From: Lysobacter silvisoli
Lineage (GTDB): Bacteria; Pseudomonadota; Gammaproteobacteria; Xanthomonadales; Xanthomonadaceae
DNA: 64,000 nt
Direction of reading: 5' to 3'
NCBI RefSeq assembly: GCF_003382365.1
Contig: NZ_QTSU01000001.1
Coordinates: 434,001 to 498,000, forward strand
Of this stretch, positions 9,314-20,344 are shown one piece after another; position 1 is the stretch's first letter; each line of letters opens with the position of its first letter. The position numbers and the translations under genes are program-made. The notes below the pieces were generated by a model that saw only the letters and a list, made by a program, of their open reading frames with translations, searched no databases and had not been told where the DNA came from.

Positions 9314-10960
9314 TCAGCTCACCGCCGCGCTCAGGCGCGGGATGTCCTGGTTGAGGATACGGTCGTCGTCGCCGTAGTCGATGGGCACTTCGATCAGGTC
9401 CACGCCGGGCGTGTCCAGCGCGCGCTGCAGCAGCGGCAGGAACTGCGCGGTGTCGGCCGGGCGGTGGCCGCGCGCGCCGTAGCTTTCGGCGTAGCGGACG
9501 AAATCCGGGTTGCCCAGATCCATGCCGAAGCTGGGATAGCGCTCGTGCGCCTGCTTCCACTTGATCATGCCGTAGGCATCGTCGCGCAGCACCAGCACGG
9601 TCAGGTCCAGGCCCAGCCGCACCGCGGTTTCCAGTTCCTGCGAATTCATCATGAAGCCGCCGTCGCCGCAGACCGCGAGCACGCGCCGGTCCGGGTGGAC
9701 GATGCGCGCGGCGATCGCCGAGGGCAGGCCCGCGCCCATGGTGGCCAGAGCGTTGTCCAGCAGCAGGGTGTTGGGCCAGCGGCAGCGGTAGCCGCGCGCG
9801 AACCACAGCTTGTACAGGCCGTTGTCCAGGCAGACGATGTCGCGCTCGCCCATGGCCGCGCGCACGTCGGCGACCAGGCGCTGCGGCACCAGCGGGTAGC
9901 GCGGGTCGGCGTTGCGCTCGTCGATCTGCGCGTCCAGCGCCGCGCGCACGCGGTCGAAGAAGGCGAAGTCCCAGTGCGGCTGCGGTGTGACCGCTTCGGC
10001 CAGCTGCCAGACCGCGTTGGCGATGTCGCCGATCACTTCGATCTGCGGGAAATAGACCGCGTCGACCTCGGCGCTGGCGTAGTTGACGTGGATCACCGTG
10101 CGCCGGCCTTCGCGCATGAAGAACGGCGGCTTCTCGATCACGTCGTGGCCGATGTTGACGATGCAGTCGGCCGCGTCCAGGGCGCGGTGGACGAAGTCGT
10201 GGTCGGACAGCGCGGCGTTGCCCAGCCACAGCGGGTCGGTCTCGTCGACCACGCCCTTGCCCATCTGGGTGGTGAAGAAGGGGATGCGCAACTTGGCGAT
10301 CAGCGCGCGCAGCTGGCGCGCGGTGGCCTTGCGGTTGGCGCCGGCGCCGACCATCAGCACCGGGTGGCGCGCGCGCATGATCGCCGCCGCCGCGTGCGCC
10401 ACCGCCTTTTGTTCGGCGGTGGGGCGGCGCGCGTACGAGGGCGGGATCAGCAGCGCCTGGGTCGGGTCGCCGGCGATGTCCTGCGGCAGTTCCAGATGGG
10501 TGGCGCCGGGGCGCTCCTCTTCGGCGCGGCGGAAGGCCTCGCGCACGCGCGCGGGGATCGCGTCGGCAGAGACGATCTGGCGGGTGTACTTGGTCAGCGG
10601 GCGCAGGGTGTCGACCACGTCGACGATCTGGAAATGGCCCTGCTTGCTGGTCTTGATCGGCTTCTGTCCGGTGATCATCAGCATGGGCATGGCGCCGAGC
10701 TGGGCGTAGGCCGCCGCGGTGACCAGATTGGTCGCGCCCGGGCCCAGGGTGGACAGGCACACGCCGGCCTTGCCGGTGAGGCGGCCGTAGGTCGCGGCCA
10801 TGAAGCCGGCGGCCTGTTCGTGGCGGGTCAGAACCAGGCGGATGCGCGAGGTGCGCAGCGACTCGAGCAGGTCGAGGTTTTCCTCGCCGGGAATGCCGAA
10901 GACGTACTCGACGCCTTCGGCTTCGAGCGCGGCGACGAACAGGTCGGACGCCTTGGTCAT
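9314..10960 (-). CDS. Acetolactate-synthase-type ThDP-dependent enzyme
   Basis: 548 aa from the ATG at 10960 (GGAG 7 nt upstream; a TTG two codons earlier is rejected). It has the three-domain ThDP layout: N-terminal PYR domain with the cofactor-activating Glu48 in TRHEQAAGFMA, a central domain with PVLMVGAGANRKA, and a PP domain with the Mg/ThDP motif GDGGFMMNSQELETA...DDAYGMIKWKQ. Closest in style to catabolic acetolactate synthases or related 2-keto-acid enzymes that act without a small regulatory subunit; none is encoded nearby. Expected reaction: decarboxylation of pyruvate and transfer to an acceptor. The adjacent aldehyde dehydrogenase suggests a catabolic pair rather than branched-chain biosynthesis. 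Substrate is inferred only. Confidence 0.85.
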   Translation of the reverse strand: MTKASDLFVAALEAEGVEYVFGIPGEENLDLLESLRTSRIRLVLTRHEQAAGFMAATYGRLTGKAGVCLSTLGPGATNLVTAAAYAQLGAMPMLMITGQKPIKTSKQGHFQIVDVVDTLRPLTKYTRQIVSADAIPARVREAFRRAEEERPGATHLELPQDIAGDPTQALLIPPSYARRPTAEQKAVAHAAAAIMRARHPVLMVGAGANRKATARQLRALIAKLRIPFFTTQMGKGVVDETDPLWLGNAALSDHDFVHRALDAADCIVNIGHDVIEKPPFFMREGRRTVIHVNYASAEVDAVYFPQIEVIGDIANAVWQLAEAVTPQPHWDFAFFDRVRAALDAQIDERNADPRYPLVPQRLVADVRAAMGERDIVCLDNGLYKLWFARGYRCRWPNTLLLDNALATMGAGLPSAIAARIVHPDRRVLAVCGDGGFMMNSQELETAVRLGLDLTVLVLRDDAYGMIKWKQAHERYPSFGMDLGNPDFVRYAESYGARGHRPADTAQFLPLLQRALDTPGVDLIEVPIDYGDDDRILNQDIPRLSAAVS

Positions 10961-11071
10961 GCGCAACTCCGTGACGGGGCCGGGCCCGGTCCGGCGATGG
11001 TGGCGCAGATCGTGTTAGCGGTGGGCGATGGCGGGATAGCCGCGGCGGAACATAGCGTCGCGCTGGCTGGA

Positions 11072-11158
11072 GGCTTTGGGGTAGGAGCGGCGTGAGCCGC
11101 GATTGCGCGGCCAGTCGAAGGTGCGTGGTCGCGGTTCACGCCGCTCCTATCCCAAGGC
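11072..11158. repeat. Inverted pair of GTAG REP palindromes
   Basis: Copy 1 is at 11081-11103 (GTAGGAGCGGC...GCCGCGAT). An inverted copy is at 11128-11150 (GTCGCGG...CCGCTCCTAT). The flanks GGCTTTGG and CCCAAGGCT are also complementary, so the whole unit can fold as one long hairpin. It lies between xseA and the ThDP-enzyme operon, where it could act as a boundary element. Confidence 0.85.
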
Positions 11159-11165
11159 TAAGACC

Positions 11166-12518
11166 TCAGGCCTCGCCCTCGCCGCCGCCTTCCACCTTCA
11201 GCCGCAGCTGCCCGTCCTGCACCCGCGCCTGCAGGCGCTCGCCCGGGGCGGCGTCGAGCACGCTGCGCACCACCCGGCCGTCCTCGCGCTGCAGGATGGC
11301 GTAGCCGCGCGCGACCGTGGCCAGCGGGCTGACCGCTTCCAGCGAGCGGGCCAGGCCGCGCAGTTGCAGCGACTGGTGGGCCAGACGCCGCAGCAGGGCC
11401 GCGCGCGGCCGCGGCGCCAACGCCGCCAGACGCTCGCGCAGGGCGGCCAGGCGGCGTTGCGGATGGGTCGCGCGCAGCACCGCGTCGGCGTGGCGCAGGC
11501 GCGCGCGTTCGCGCTCCAGGCGCCGCTGCCAGGCCGCGGCCAGGCGCCGGGCGGCTTCGTCCTGGCGCCGGCGCAAGGCGTCCAGGCGCGTCTGCGGGCG
11601 CAGCGCGTTGAGCCGCAGCGCGGCGCGGTCGCCGCGTTGCATGGCCTGGCGCAGCCGCTGCAGTTGCAGGCTGCGCAGACGCGCGCCCAGCTGGCGCAGG
11701 CGGCGCAGCAGTTCCTCGCGTTCGGGCACCAGCAGCTCGGCCGCCACCGACGGCGTCGGCGCGCGCACGTCGGCGGCGAAGTCGGCCAGGGTGAAGTCGG
11801 TCTCGTGGCCGATCGCCGATACCACCGGCACCGCGCTGGCGGCGATGGCGCGCGCCAGGCGTTCGTCGTTGAAGGCCCACAGGTCTTCCAGCGAGCCGCC
11901 GCCGCGCGCCAGCACCAGCACGTCGTAGCGGCCGGAGGCGGCCGCGCGCTGGAGCATGGCCACGATGCGTTCGGCCGCGCCGTCGCCCTGCACCGGTACC
12001 GGCAGTACCTCGGCTTCCAGCAGCGGGAAGCGCCGCGACAGCACGCTGAGCACGTCGCGCACCGCCGCGCCGCTGGGCGAGGTGATCACGCCCACGCGCG
12101 CCGGGTAGCGCGGCAGCGGCCGCTTGCGCTCGCTGTCGAACAGGCCCTCGGCCTGCAGCCGCGCCTTGAGCTGCTCGAACGCGCGCCGCAGCGCGCCTTC
12201 GCCGGCCTCTTCCATGTGGTCCAGTACCAACTGGTAGTCGCCGCGCGCCTCGTACAGGGTCAGACGTCCGCGCGCGAGCACGCGCAGGCCCTCGCGCGGC
12301 ACGAACTGCAGCCAATTGCTCTTGGGCTTGAACATCGCGCAGCGCACCTGCGCGCGCGCGTCTTTCAGGGTCAGGTAGAGGTGGCCGGAGGCGGGGCGCG
12401 AGAGGTTGCCCAGCTCGCCCTCGACCCAGACCAGGGGAAAGGTGTCTTCCAGCAGGTTGCGCGCCAGGGTGTTGAGCTGGCTGGGGCTGAGGACTTCGTC
12501 GGGGGCGGCGGGGGGCAT
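11166..12518 (-). CDS. xseA: Exodeoxyribonuclease VII large subunit
   Basis: 450 aa from the ATG at 12518 ([16 protein letters not shown]); the longer frame to 12614 adds only Arg/Pro-rich shadow sequence. An N-terminal OB-fold ([24 protein letters not shown]) is followed by the catalytic-domain signatures [35 protein letters not shown] and [24 protein letters not shown] long Arg-rich coiled-coil region (from about residue 275) ends in a short C-terminal domain with ARGYAILQ. The enzyme degrades single-stranded DNA from both ends together with XseB, which is not encoded here. It is divergent from ispG. Confidence 0.96.
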   Translation of the reverse strand: MPPAAPDEVLSPSQLNTLARNLLEDTFPLVWVEGELGNLSRPASGHLYLTLKDARAQVRCAMFKPKSNWLQFVPREGLRVLARGRLTLYEARGDYQLVLDHMEEAGEGALRRAFEQLKARLQAEGLFDSERKRPLPRYPARVGVITSPSGAAVRDVLSVLSRRFPLLEAEVLPVPVQGDGAAERIVAMLQRAAASGRYDVLVLARGGGSLEDLWAFNDERLARAIAASAVPVVSAIGHETDFTLADFAADVRAPTPSVAAELLVPEREELLRRLRQLGARLRSLQLQRLRQAMQRGDRAALRLNALRPQTRLDALRRRQDEAARRLAAAWQRRLERERARLRHADAVLRATHPQRRLAALRERLAALAPRPRAALLRRLAHQSLQLRGLARSLEAVSPLATVARGYAILQREDGRVVRSVLDAAPGERLQARVQDGQLRLKVEGGGEGEA

Positions 12519-12807
12519 GGCGGTGCGGAGCGGTACGGCTTGGCTGCGGGGTGGCTCGGGCCGATGGTAACGCGTCCGGGGAGGCCGCCTGTGGATGCGC
12601 CGTCCGGGATTCATCCCGATTCGCCTGTCATCCCGCGTCTTCCAGCACGGTCATTCCCGCGCAGGCGGGAATCCAGGGCTCCATCCGGGCATGACGCTGA
12701 AGGCTCTGGATTCCCGCCTGCGCGGGAATGACGGCCGCCACGGCGCGGGTTTAATCCGGCATGAGCCGCGATGCGTGGCCCGGTCCTATCCTCCGCTGCC
12801 CGGGCGT
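12519..12807. repeat. xseA-ispG intergenic region with a 27-bp perfect inverted repeat
   Basis: This divergent spacer has no gene. Arms at 12650-12676 and 12706-12732 are perfectly complementary over 27 bp, and each arm is itself palindromic around CCCGCGCAGGCGGG. The spacer is 29 bp. The same TTCCCGC...GCGGGAATGAC unit recurs at 25.9 and 26.07 kb, so it is a dispersed element. Confidence 0.85.
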
Positions 12808-12813
12808 TACAAT
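12808..12813 (+). promoter_or_regulatory. Putative -10 box (TACAAT) of ispG giving a leaderless start
   Basis: TACAAT ends six bases before the ispG ATG at 12820, so transcription would begin at or next to the start codon. No Shine-Dalgarno is seen between them. The -35 region has no good TTGACA match. Confidence 0.5.
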
Positions 12814-12819
12814 GCGCGC

Positions 12820-14065
<1,246 letters not shown>

Positions 14066-14091
<26 letters not shown>

Positions 14092-14800
14092 GTCCACCGC
14101 GCGCGGCGGCGACGCCGCGCTGGCCCAGGAGGCGCGTTTCGGCGCGGCCTTCCTGCGCCGCTACGGCCTGCGCCTGCTGCTGGTGTTCCTGGGCCTGCTG
14201 TTGCCGCTATGGGCCTTCGCCGAACTGGCCGACGAGATCCACGAGCAGGAAACCATACCCTTCGACGAACCGATCCTGCAGTTCGCGCATTCGCTGGCGC
14301 GCGAGGGCTTCGATCGTTTCTTCGTGCTGATCAGCAAGGTCGGCTATCTGTATGGCGTGGTGCCGTTCGACGTCGCCTTCGTACTGGTGCTGACTTACCT
14401 GCGCCGCTTCCGCGAAGCGACGTACGCGGCCATCGCTCTGGGAGGCTCGGGCCTGCTCAACCTGGCCGCCAAGCAGGCCTTCGCCCGCGACCGGCCCTCG
14501 CTGTGGGAGTCGGTGGCGCCCGAGCACAACTACAGTTTCCCCAGCGGCCATGCCATGGGCTCGGCTACCTTGGCCTGCGTGCTGGTGCTGCTGGCCTGGC
14601 GCACGCGCTGGCGCTGGCCCCTGGCCGTGCTGATGACCGCGTTCGTGGTCCTGGTGGGCCTGTCGCGGGTCTATCTGGGCGTGCATTACCCCTCCGACAT
14701 CCTGGCCGGCTGGGCGGTGGCCACGGCTTGGGCGGTGGCGGTGTATTTGGTGGCGTTTAGGGGTGGGGTGGGGCCCTGGCACAGTACCGCTGCGAGTTAA
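14066..14800 (+). CDS. PAP2-superfamily membrane phosphatase
   Basis: 244 aa with about six hydrophobic segments. The three phosphatase motifs are present: KQAFARDRP (KxxxxxxRP), PSGH, and [12 protein letters not shown] (SRxxxxxHxxxD). The family dephosphorylates lipid substrates such as undecaprenyl pyrophosphate or phosphatidic acid in the inner membrane, with the active site facing the periplasm. Its 26-bp overlap with ispG, an isoprenoid-pathway gene, fits a role in undecaprenyl-phosphate recycling, but that is inference from context. ATG at 14066 is the only start that keeps the N-terminal cytoplasmic segment. Confidence 0.9.
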
Positions 14801-14827
14801 GCCCGCCGAGACCGGCTGCACCTGGAC

Positions 14828-14843
14828 TGTGTGTTAGCCCACA
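14828..14843 (+). promoter_or_regulatory. Weak CRP/Clp-like site
   Basis: TGTGT-GTTAGC-CCACA matches 8 of 10 positions of the CRP half-sites TGTGA-N6-TCACA. It lies 237 bp upstream of the S8 protease start, in the 280-bp gap after the PAP2 gene. Positive control of secreted proteases by Clp is known in Xanthomonas and Lysobacter, but this match alone is weak. Confidence 0.3.
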
Positions 14844-15079
14844 TAGTCCCTTGCCGAATCGACACCCTCGATGTGCCAATTGAGGTAGGGCGATTCCCGT
14901 CCCTCCCCGTTGTTCCCCTATAGGCGCCCAGGGGAAGGCGCCCGATGGCGCCCAGAACGGCCTGCACATTCGCGGCCGCGAGCGCCGTCCCGCACGACTC
15001 TCCGATCAGGGCCGCCGGCCCGGCGCGATGCCGGGCGGGCGGCGTACGCATCGCGGTCATCGCATTAGGGGACGTAGCA

Positions 15080-18000
15080 ATGTCGATACGATTCAACCGG
15101 TGGACGGTCGGGCTGGCGCTGGGTGCGCTGGCGGCGATCGCCGGAGCCTCGGTCATGCTGGGGGGCGGCTTCGGCGCTTCGGCGCCGTCGGTGGGCGGTG
15201 CGCCGCCGGCCGCGGCGGGCGGCGGCGGGAACATGGAGCAGCAGCTGCGCACTTACATCGTGGTCTACCGCGAGGCGCCGCTGGCGACCTACCGCGGCGA
15301 GATCCGCGGTCTGGCCGCGCCCGAGCGCCTGCCGGCCGACGGCGCGCCGCAGATGGCGCGCGCGCAGGCCACGGCGGCCGGCGAGGGCCGGGTCAACGTG
15401 CATAGCGCCAGCGCGCGCGCCTACCTCAGCCACCTCGACGGCGCGCAGCGCCAGCACGAGGCCAGCATCACCGCCGCCATCGGCCGCGCGCCGCAGGTGG
15501 AGCGGCGCATGCGCCACGCGCTCAACGCGGTGGTCACCGAACTCAGCGAGGCCGAGGCCGCGCGCGTGCAGCGCCTGTCCGAGGTGCAGTTCGTCGAGGA
15601 ATACCGCGAGTACGAGCAGGACACCGACGTGGGTCCGGGCCTGATCGGCGCGCCGCCGCTGTGGAACGCGGCGACCAATCCGGTCAAGGGCGAGGGCATC
15701 GTCTTCGGCATCCTGGACTCGGGCATCAACTTCGGCAGCCCGTCGTTCGCCGCGCAGGACGAGACCGGCTACACCCACACCAATCCGTTGGGCGCCGGCG
15801 TCTACCTGGGCACCTGCGCCGCGGGCGGAGTGGACGAAGGCCGTTGCAACGCCAAGCTGATCGGCGGTTACGACTTCGTCTGCGGCGCGCCGGGCAACAC
15901 CTGCGGCGCGGCCAATATCCGCGAGGAACCGGGCTTCGGCGACACCAACAGCCACGGCAGCCACACCGCGTCGACCTCGGCCGGCAACGTGCGCACGGTG
16001 CTGTTCAAGGGCCGCAACACCCAGATCTCGGGCGTGGCGCCGCGCGCGAACATCATCGCCTACGACGTGTGCTACACGAACACGGCCACCGGCCGCGGCC
16101 TGTGCCCGAACACGTCCTCGGCGGCGGCGGTCGACCAGGCCATCGCCGACGGCATCGTCGACGTGATCAACTTCTCCATCGGCGGCGGCGAAAACCCGTG
16201 GAGCGATTCGGTGTCGCTGGCGTTCCTCAACGCCGTCAACGCCGGCATCTACGTGGCCACCTCGGCCGGCAACAGCGGCCCGGGCCCGAACACCATGGGC
16301 CACCTGGAGCCGTGGACCGCGTCCACCGCGGCGGCGCAGCACGGCCGCCAGGACTTCGGTCCGGTGCTGCAGGTGACCGGCCCGGGTACGGTGCCGGCCG
16401 CGCTGCAGACGATCATGATGAACGAAGGCACCGGCGCGGTGCCGTTCGTCTCGCCGATGGCCAACACCACGCCGTTGAAGCTCAGCCCCGGCATCGACAG
16501 CGGCGACGACGGCTGCGCGGCCTATCCGGCCGGCACCTTCACCGGTGCGATCGCGGTGATCCGCCGCGGCACCTGTTCGTTCGTGATCAAGGGCAACAAC
16601 GCCGCGGCCGCGGGCGCGGTGGCGGTGGTGATCGCCAACAACGCCGCCGGCGGCCTGGTTCCGACCTTGACCGGTGTGACCATTCCCGGCTTCGCGATGC
16701 TGCAGGCCGACGCCAACGCCGTGCGCGATTTCCTTGCCGGCAATCCGGGTACCGCCGGCATCACCGTGCTGCCGATTCCGAACACGCCCGACGTGCTGGC
16801 CGATTTCAGCTCGCGCGGACCGGCGGGCACCTACGACCTGCTCAAGCCCGACGTGGCCGCGCCCGGCGTGGCCGTGCTGGCGGTGGTCGCGGGCACGTCG
16901 ATCAGCGGCTCCGAGGGCGCGGTGGGCCTGATGAACGGCACCTCGATGGCCTCGCCGCACCATGCCGGCGCCGCCGGCCTGATGCGCCAGGCGCAGCCGA
17001 CCTGGACGGTACCGGAAGTGAAGTCGGCGCTGGTCATGACCGCCGAGCAGGTGATGTTCAAGGAAGACTCGGTCACCCCGGCCACACCGTTCGATCGCGG
17101 CGGCGGCCGCCTGCGCGTGGATCTGGCGGTGCGCGCCGGCCTGGTGCTCAACGAGACGCGCGCCAATTATCTGGCGGCCAACCCGGCCACCGGCGGCGAT
17201 GCGGCCAACCTCAACCAGCCCAGCCTGGCCAAGGCGCGCTGCGTCGAGCGCTGCGTGTTCACCCGCACCTTCCGCAACACGCTGTCGGTGCGCCAGGGCT
17301 GGACGGTCAAGCTCAACGGCCTCAGCGGCACGATCTCGCCGGCGCTGTTCACGCTCAATCCGGGCGAGAGCAAGGCGGTCAAGATCACCGTCAACAGCTA
17401 CCAGCTGCCGGCCGACGGTTCCTGGAACTTCGGCACCCTGGTGCTCACGCCGACCTCGATCGGCACCCTGGACCAGCCGACCCTGCGCCTGCCGGTGGCG
17501 GTGTCCGTGCCGCCGCCGGTGATCGCGCTCAATCCGGCGCAGATCGCGGCGACCCTGCCCGCGGGCGGTAGCGGCTTCGCCAACTTCCGCATCGACAACC
17601 TGGGCGGTTCGCGTCTGGATTACACGATCGACAACACCGGACAGGGCTCGCGCACCTTGCTCGACGCCCCGCGCGGCGCGGTCAGCAGCGGCTTCCGCGC
17701 CACGATCTATTCCGATCCGGCGACCGCGGGTTCGGCGGCGCAGTTCAGCGCCGACGACTTCACCCTGACCGAGGCCACGCGCATCGTGTCGCTATACACC
17801 GAGGGCTTCGTGTCCAGCGGTCAGCCGTTGGCGACCACGGCGACCAGTCTGACCTGGACCCTGTACCGCGACAGCGGCGGCAATCCGGAAGGCAATCCGC
17901 AGGCCTCGCCGGGCCTGGCAGTATGGAGCTACACCGCCGCGCCGACCGGTGCCGGTGTGACCCTCACCGGCGCCAACATCGGCCTCAACCTGACCGCCGC

Positions 18001-18403
18001 CGGCCAGAACGTGGACCTGCCGGCCGGCCGTTACTGGCTGGTGGTGAATGCCCGTTCCAGCTTCGCCAATCGTTGGGTCTGGTTCGCCTCCAACACCGGC
18101 GACAACGTGTTCCGCACCATCACCGTCACCACGGCCGGCGCAGGCGCCTGGACCGCAGGCACCGGTTTCCAGGGCCTGGCCTGGAACGTGGGCGCCACCA
18201 ACGCCTGCGGCGCGCCGTGGATCGGCGCGCCGGTCAGCGCGATCGGACGCGTGAATCCGGGTGCGGTCGGCAACAACGCGCAGGTGCAGCTCAACGCGGG
18301 CGGCCTGAGCGCCGGCACGCACGTGGGCTTCATCTGCGTGGCCAGCAACGATCCGGTCAAACCCAAGGTCGCCGCGCGCGTCGTGCTGACGGTCACGCCG
18401 TAA
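15080..18403 (+). CDS. Secreted S8 (subtilisin-like) serine protease with PA domain
   Basis: 1107 aa from the ATG at 15080 (TAGGGGA 8 nt upstream). Order: N-terminal signal/membrane segment (VGLALGALAAIAGASVMLGG); an I9-type propeptide region starting LRTYIVVYREAPLATY; the peptidase S8 domain with Asp213 (ILDSG), His292 (HGSHTAS), Asn in SAGNSGPG and Ser622 (NGTSMASPHHAG). A protease-associated insert lies at ~477-560 (GTFTGAIAVIRRGTCSF). A C-terminal fibronectin-III-like domain (LFTLNPGESKAVKITV) and a ~350-residue beta-rich tail follow. The catalytic triad is complete, so it should be an active exported protease, probably secreted and then processed. No autotransporter beta-barrel is present. 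Preceded by a possible Clp site and followed by a hairpin. Confidence 0.93.
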   Translation: MSIRFNRWTVGLALGALAAIAGASVMLGGGFGASAPSVGGAPPAAAGGGGNMEQQLRTYIVVYREAPLATYRGEIRGLAAPERLPADGAPQMARAQATAAGEGRVNVHSASARAYLSHLDGAQRQHEASITAAIGRAPQVERRMRHALNAVVTELSEAEAARVQRLSEVQFVEEYREYEQDTDVGPGLIGAPPLWNAATNPVKGEGIVFGILDSGINFGSPSFAAQDETGYTHTNPLGAGVYLGTCAAGGVDEGRCNAKLIGGYDFVCGAPGNTCGAANIREEPGFGDTNSHGSHTASTSAGNVRTVLFKGRNTQISGVAPRANIIAYDVCYTNTATGRGLCPNTSSAAAVDQAIADGIVDVINFSIGGGENPWSDSVSLAFLNAVNAGIYVATSAGNSGPGPNTMGHLEPWTASTAAAQHGRQDFGPVLQVTGPGTVPAALQTIMMNEGTGAVPFVSPMANTTPLKLSPGIDSGDDGCAAYPAGTFTGAIAVIRRGTCSFVIKGNNAAAAGAVAVVIANNAAGGLVPTLTGVTIPGFAMLQADANAVRDFLAGNPGTAGITVLPIPNTPDVLADFSSRGPAGTYDLLKPDVAAPGVAVLAVVAGTSISGSEGAVGLMNGTSMASPHHAGAAGLMRQAQPTWTVPEVKSALVMTAEQVMFKEDSVTPATPFDRGGGRLRVDLAVRAGLVLNETRANYLAANPATGGDAANLNQPSLAKARCVERCVFTRTFRNTLSVRQGWTVKLNGLSGTISPALFTLNPGESKAVKITVNSYQLPADGSWNFGTLVLTPTSIGTLDQPTLRLPVAVSVPPPVIALNPAQIAATLPAGGSGFANFRIDNLGGSRLDYTIDNTGQGSRTLLDAPRGAVSSGFRATIYSDPATAGSAAQFSADDFTLTEATRIVSLYTEGFVSSGQPLATTATSLTWTLYRDSGGNPEGNPQASPGLAVWSYTAAPTGAGVTLTGANIGLNLTAAGQNVDLPAGRYWLVVNARSSFANRWVWFASNTGDNVFRTITVTTAGAGAWTAGTGFQGLAWNVGATNACGAPWIGAPVSAIGRVNPGAVGNNAQVQLNAGGLSAGTHVGFICVASNDPVKPKVAARVVLTVTP

Positions 18404-18420
18404 CCTTGCCTGGCTACTGT

Positions 18421-18446
18421 CGCCGGGCCCGCTTTCGGGCCCGGCG
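18421..18446 (+). terminator. GC-rich hairpin after the S8 protease gene
   Basis: CGCCGGGCCCG and CGGGCCCGGCG are perfectly complementary around a short loop, 18 bp after the stop. The T tract is poor (ATTATTTC), so intrinsic termination is likely but not certain. Confidence 0.65.
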
Positions 18447-18512
18447 ATTATTTCGATACCGGTACGGGCCGCGTTGCACGGCCCTTCCACACGATTCCTT
18501 AGGGGGAACTCC

Positions 18513-20153
18513 ATGAAGCATCACCACTCGCTGTTGTCCGCTGCGCTGTTGCTGGCGCTGGCCGCACCCGCCACCGCCCTGGCCGGCGAACCCTGCCTGC
18601 TCGACGACGGCATCGGCGGCACCACCACCGGCGGCGCCACCGCGGCTGGCGGCGGCGCCACGGCTTGCGGCAGCGGCGCCACCGCCAGCGGCGACGGCAG
18701 CACCGCGGTCGGCGCGGCCGCCACCGCGAGCGGCACCGGCAGCACCGCATTGGGCGCCGACAGCGCCGCCGGCGGCGATCAGAGCACGGCGGTCGGGCAG
18801 GGCGCCCAGGCCGGCGGCTTCGGCGCCACCGCCAGCGGCAGCGGCAGCAACGCCAGCGGCGAATTCGCCACCGCCACCGGCACCGCCAGCGAAGCCAGCG
18901 GTCAATTCAGCAGCGCCAGCGGTGCCGGCGCGCGCGCCACCAACGACAACGCCACCGCCACCGGCGCCTTCAGCGAAGCCAGCGGCCTGGGCAGCACCGC
19001 GAACGGCTACAACGCCATCGCCAGCGGCGAACTCAGCAGCGCCAACGGCGCGGGCGCGTCGGCTTCGGGCAACGCCAGCACCGCCAACGGCGCCGGCTCC
19101 AGCGCCAGCGGCACCGGCAGCACCGCCACCGGCGCGCACAGCGTGGCCAGCGCCGACGGCGCCACCGCCAACGGCGGCTGGATCGACAAGGACGGCGACG
19201 GCGTGGTCGATCCGGACGAAGTCACCACCGCCAGCGGCCTGGAGTCCAGCGCCTACGGCGCCGGTGCGCAGTCCAGCGGCGCGCAATCCAGCGCCTTCGG
19301 CGGCGGCAGCATCGCCAGCGGCGTGGGCAGCAGCGCCTTCGGCCACGGCGCCCAGGCCAGCGGGCAGAACAGCAGCGCGATCGGCCAGGGCAGCAACGCC
19401 AGCGGCAACAACAGCGTGGCGCTGGGCTCGGGCTCGGTCGCCGACCGCGGCAACAGCGTGTCGGTGGGCAGCAGCGGCAACGAGCGCCAGATCACCAACG
19501 TTGCCAACGGCACTCAGAACAACGATGCGGTCAACCTGGGCCAGCTGCAGAACAGCGCCGCCACCACCCTGGCCAGCGCCAACAACTACACCGACACGGT
19601 CGCCGCGACCACGCTGGCCAACGCCAACAACTACACCGACACCGTCGCCGCCAGCACCCTGGCCAGCGCCAACAGCTACACCGACTCACGCGTGACCAGC
19701 AACAATGCCGTGGTGCTGAACCAGGCCAACGCGCACGCCGATGCGGGCGACGCGGCCACGCTCAACGCGGCCAACGCTCATGCCGATGCCGGCGACGTGG
19801 CCACGCTGCGCAGCGCCAACACCTACACCGACACGCGTTTCGCCCAGGCGATCGCGGCGCCGATGGCGGCCATCGACGACCTGCGCGGCGACATGGAATG
19901 GGGCTTCGACCGCGCCGACCGCCGCATCGACCGCGCCGGCGCGATGACCGCGGCGATGGTGCAGATGGCGACGTCGGCCGCCGGCATCCACACCAAGAAC
20001 CGCGTGGCCGTCGGTGCCGGCTTCCAGAACGGCGAGCAGGCGCTGTCGATCGGCTACCAGCGCGCGATCAGCGACCGCGCCACGGTCACCTTCGGCGGTG
20101 CGTTCAGCAGCTCGGAAAGCTCGGCGGGCGTGGGCCTGGGCTTCGGTTGGTAA
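18513..20153 (+). CDS. YadA-like trimeric autotransporter adhesin
   Basis: 546 aa from the ATG at 18513 (AGGGGGA 6 nt upstream). A Sec signal peptide (MKHHHSLLSAALLLALAAP..ALA) precedes a long head of degenerate 14-residue repeats (ASG.GS.A.G style) typical of left-handed beta-roll adhesins. The neck motif NVANGTQNNDAVNLGQL and a stalk with repeated ANNYTDTVAA blocks follow. The C-terminal membrane anchor runs IHTKNRVAVGAGFQNGEQALSIGYQRA to the terminal GLGFGW, ending in an aromatic residue as expected. It should trimerise in the outer membrane and mediate adhesion. Oddity: a DKDGDGVVDPDE insert interrupts the head (see findings). Highly repetitive codons make the locus prone to length variation. 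Confidence 0.93.
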   Translation: MKHHHSLLSAALLLALAAPATALAGEPCLLDDGIGGTTTGGATAAGGGATACGSGATASGDGSTAVGAAATASGTGSTALGADSAAGGDQSTAVGQGAQAGGFGATASGSGSNASGEFATATGTASEASGQFSSASGAGARATNDNATATGAFSEASGLGSTANGYNAIASGELSSANGAGASASGNASTANGAGSSASGTGSTATGAHSVASADGATANGGWIDKDGDGVVDPDEVTTASGLESSAYGAGAQSSGAQSSAFGGGSIASGVGSSAFGHGAQASGQNSSAIGQGSNASGNNSVALGSGSVADRGNSVSVGSSGNERQITNVANGTQNNDAVNLGQLQNSAATTLASANNYTDTVAATTLANANNYTDTVAASTLASANSYTDSRVTSNNAVVLNQANAHADAGDAATLNAANAHADAGDVATLRSANTYTDTRFAQAIAAPMAAIDDLRGDMEWGFDRADRRIDRAGAMTAAMVQMATSAAGIHTKNRVAVGAGFQNGEQALSIGYQRAISDRATVTFGGAFSSSESSAGVGLGFGW

Positions 20154-20178
20154 GTCCCGCGTCAGTCCGGGACATTGA

Positions 20179-20206
20179 ACGGCGCCTTCGGGCGCCGTTT
20201 TTTTTT
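20179..20206 (+). terminator. Intrinsic terminator of the adhesin gene
   Basis: ACGGCGCC-TTCG-GGCGCCGT forms a strong stem with a TTCG loop, followed directly by a run of nine T residues, 25 bp after the stop codon. Confidence 0.92.
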
Positions 20207-20224
20207 GTTTGGGGCCATGGCGGG

Positions 20225-20340
20225 AGCAAAAGCGAATCTCCCCCAACCCCTCTTTTACAAAGAGGGGAGCAGTGCGAGAAGCGACGCTGCTCTTGGTTCC
20301 CCCCTTTGAAAAAGGGGGCTAGGGGGATTTGCTCTTGCTC
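20225..20340. repeat. Long imperfect inverted repeat (CCCCCTTT type)
   Basis: Left arm (about 20225-20267) contains AATCTCCCCCAACCCCTC and an inner AAGAGGGG. Right arm (about 20299-20340) contains CCCCCTTTGAAAAAGGGGG and AGGGGGATTTGCTC. The arms are complementary to each other and each also folds on itself. It separates the adhesin from the convergent accessory gene. Confidence 0.8.
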
Positions 20341-20344
20341 CCCC

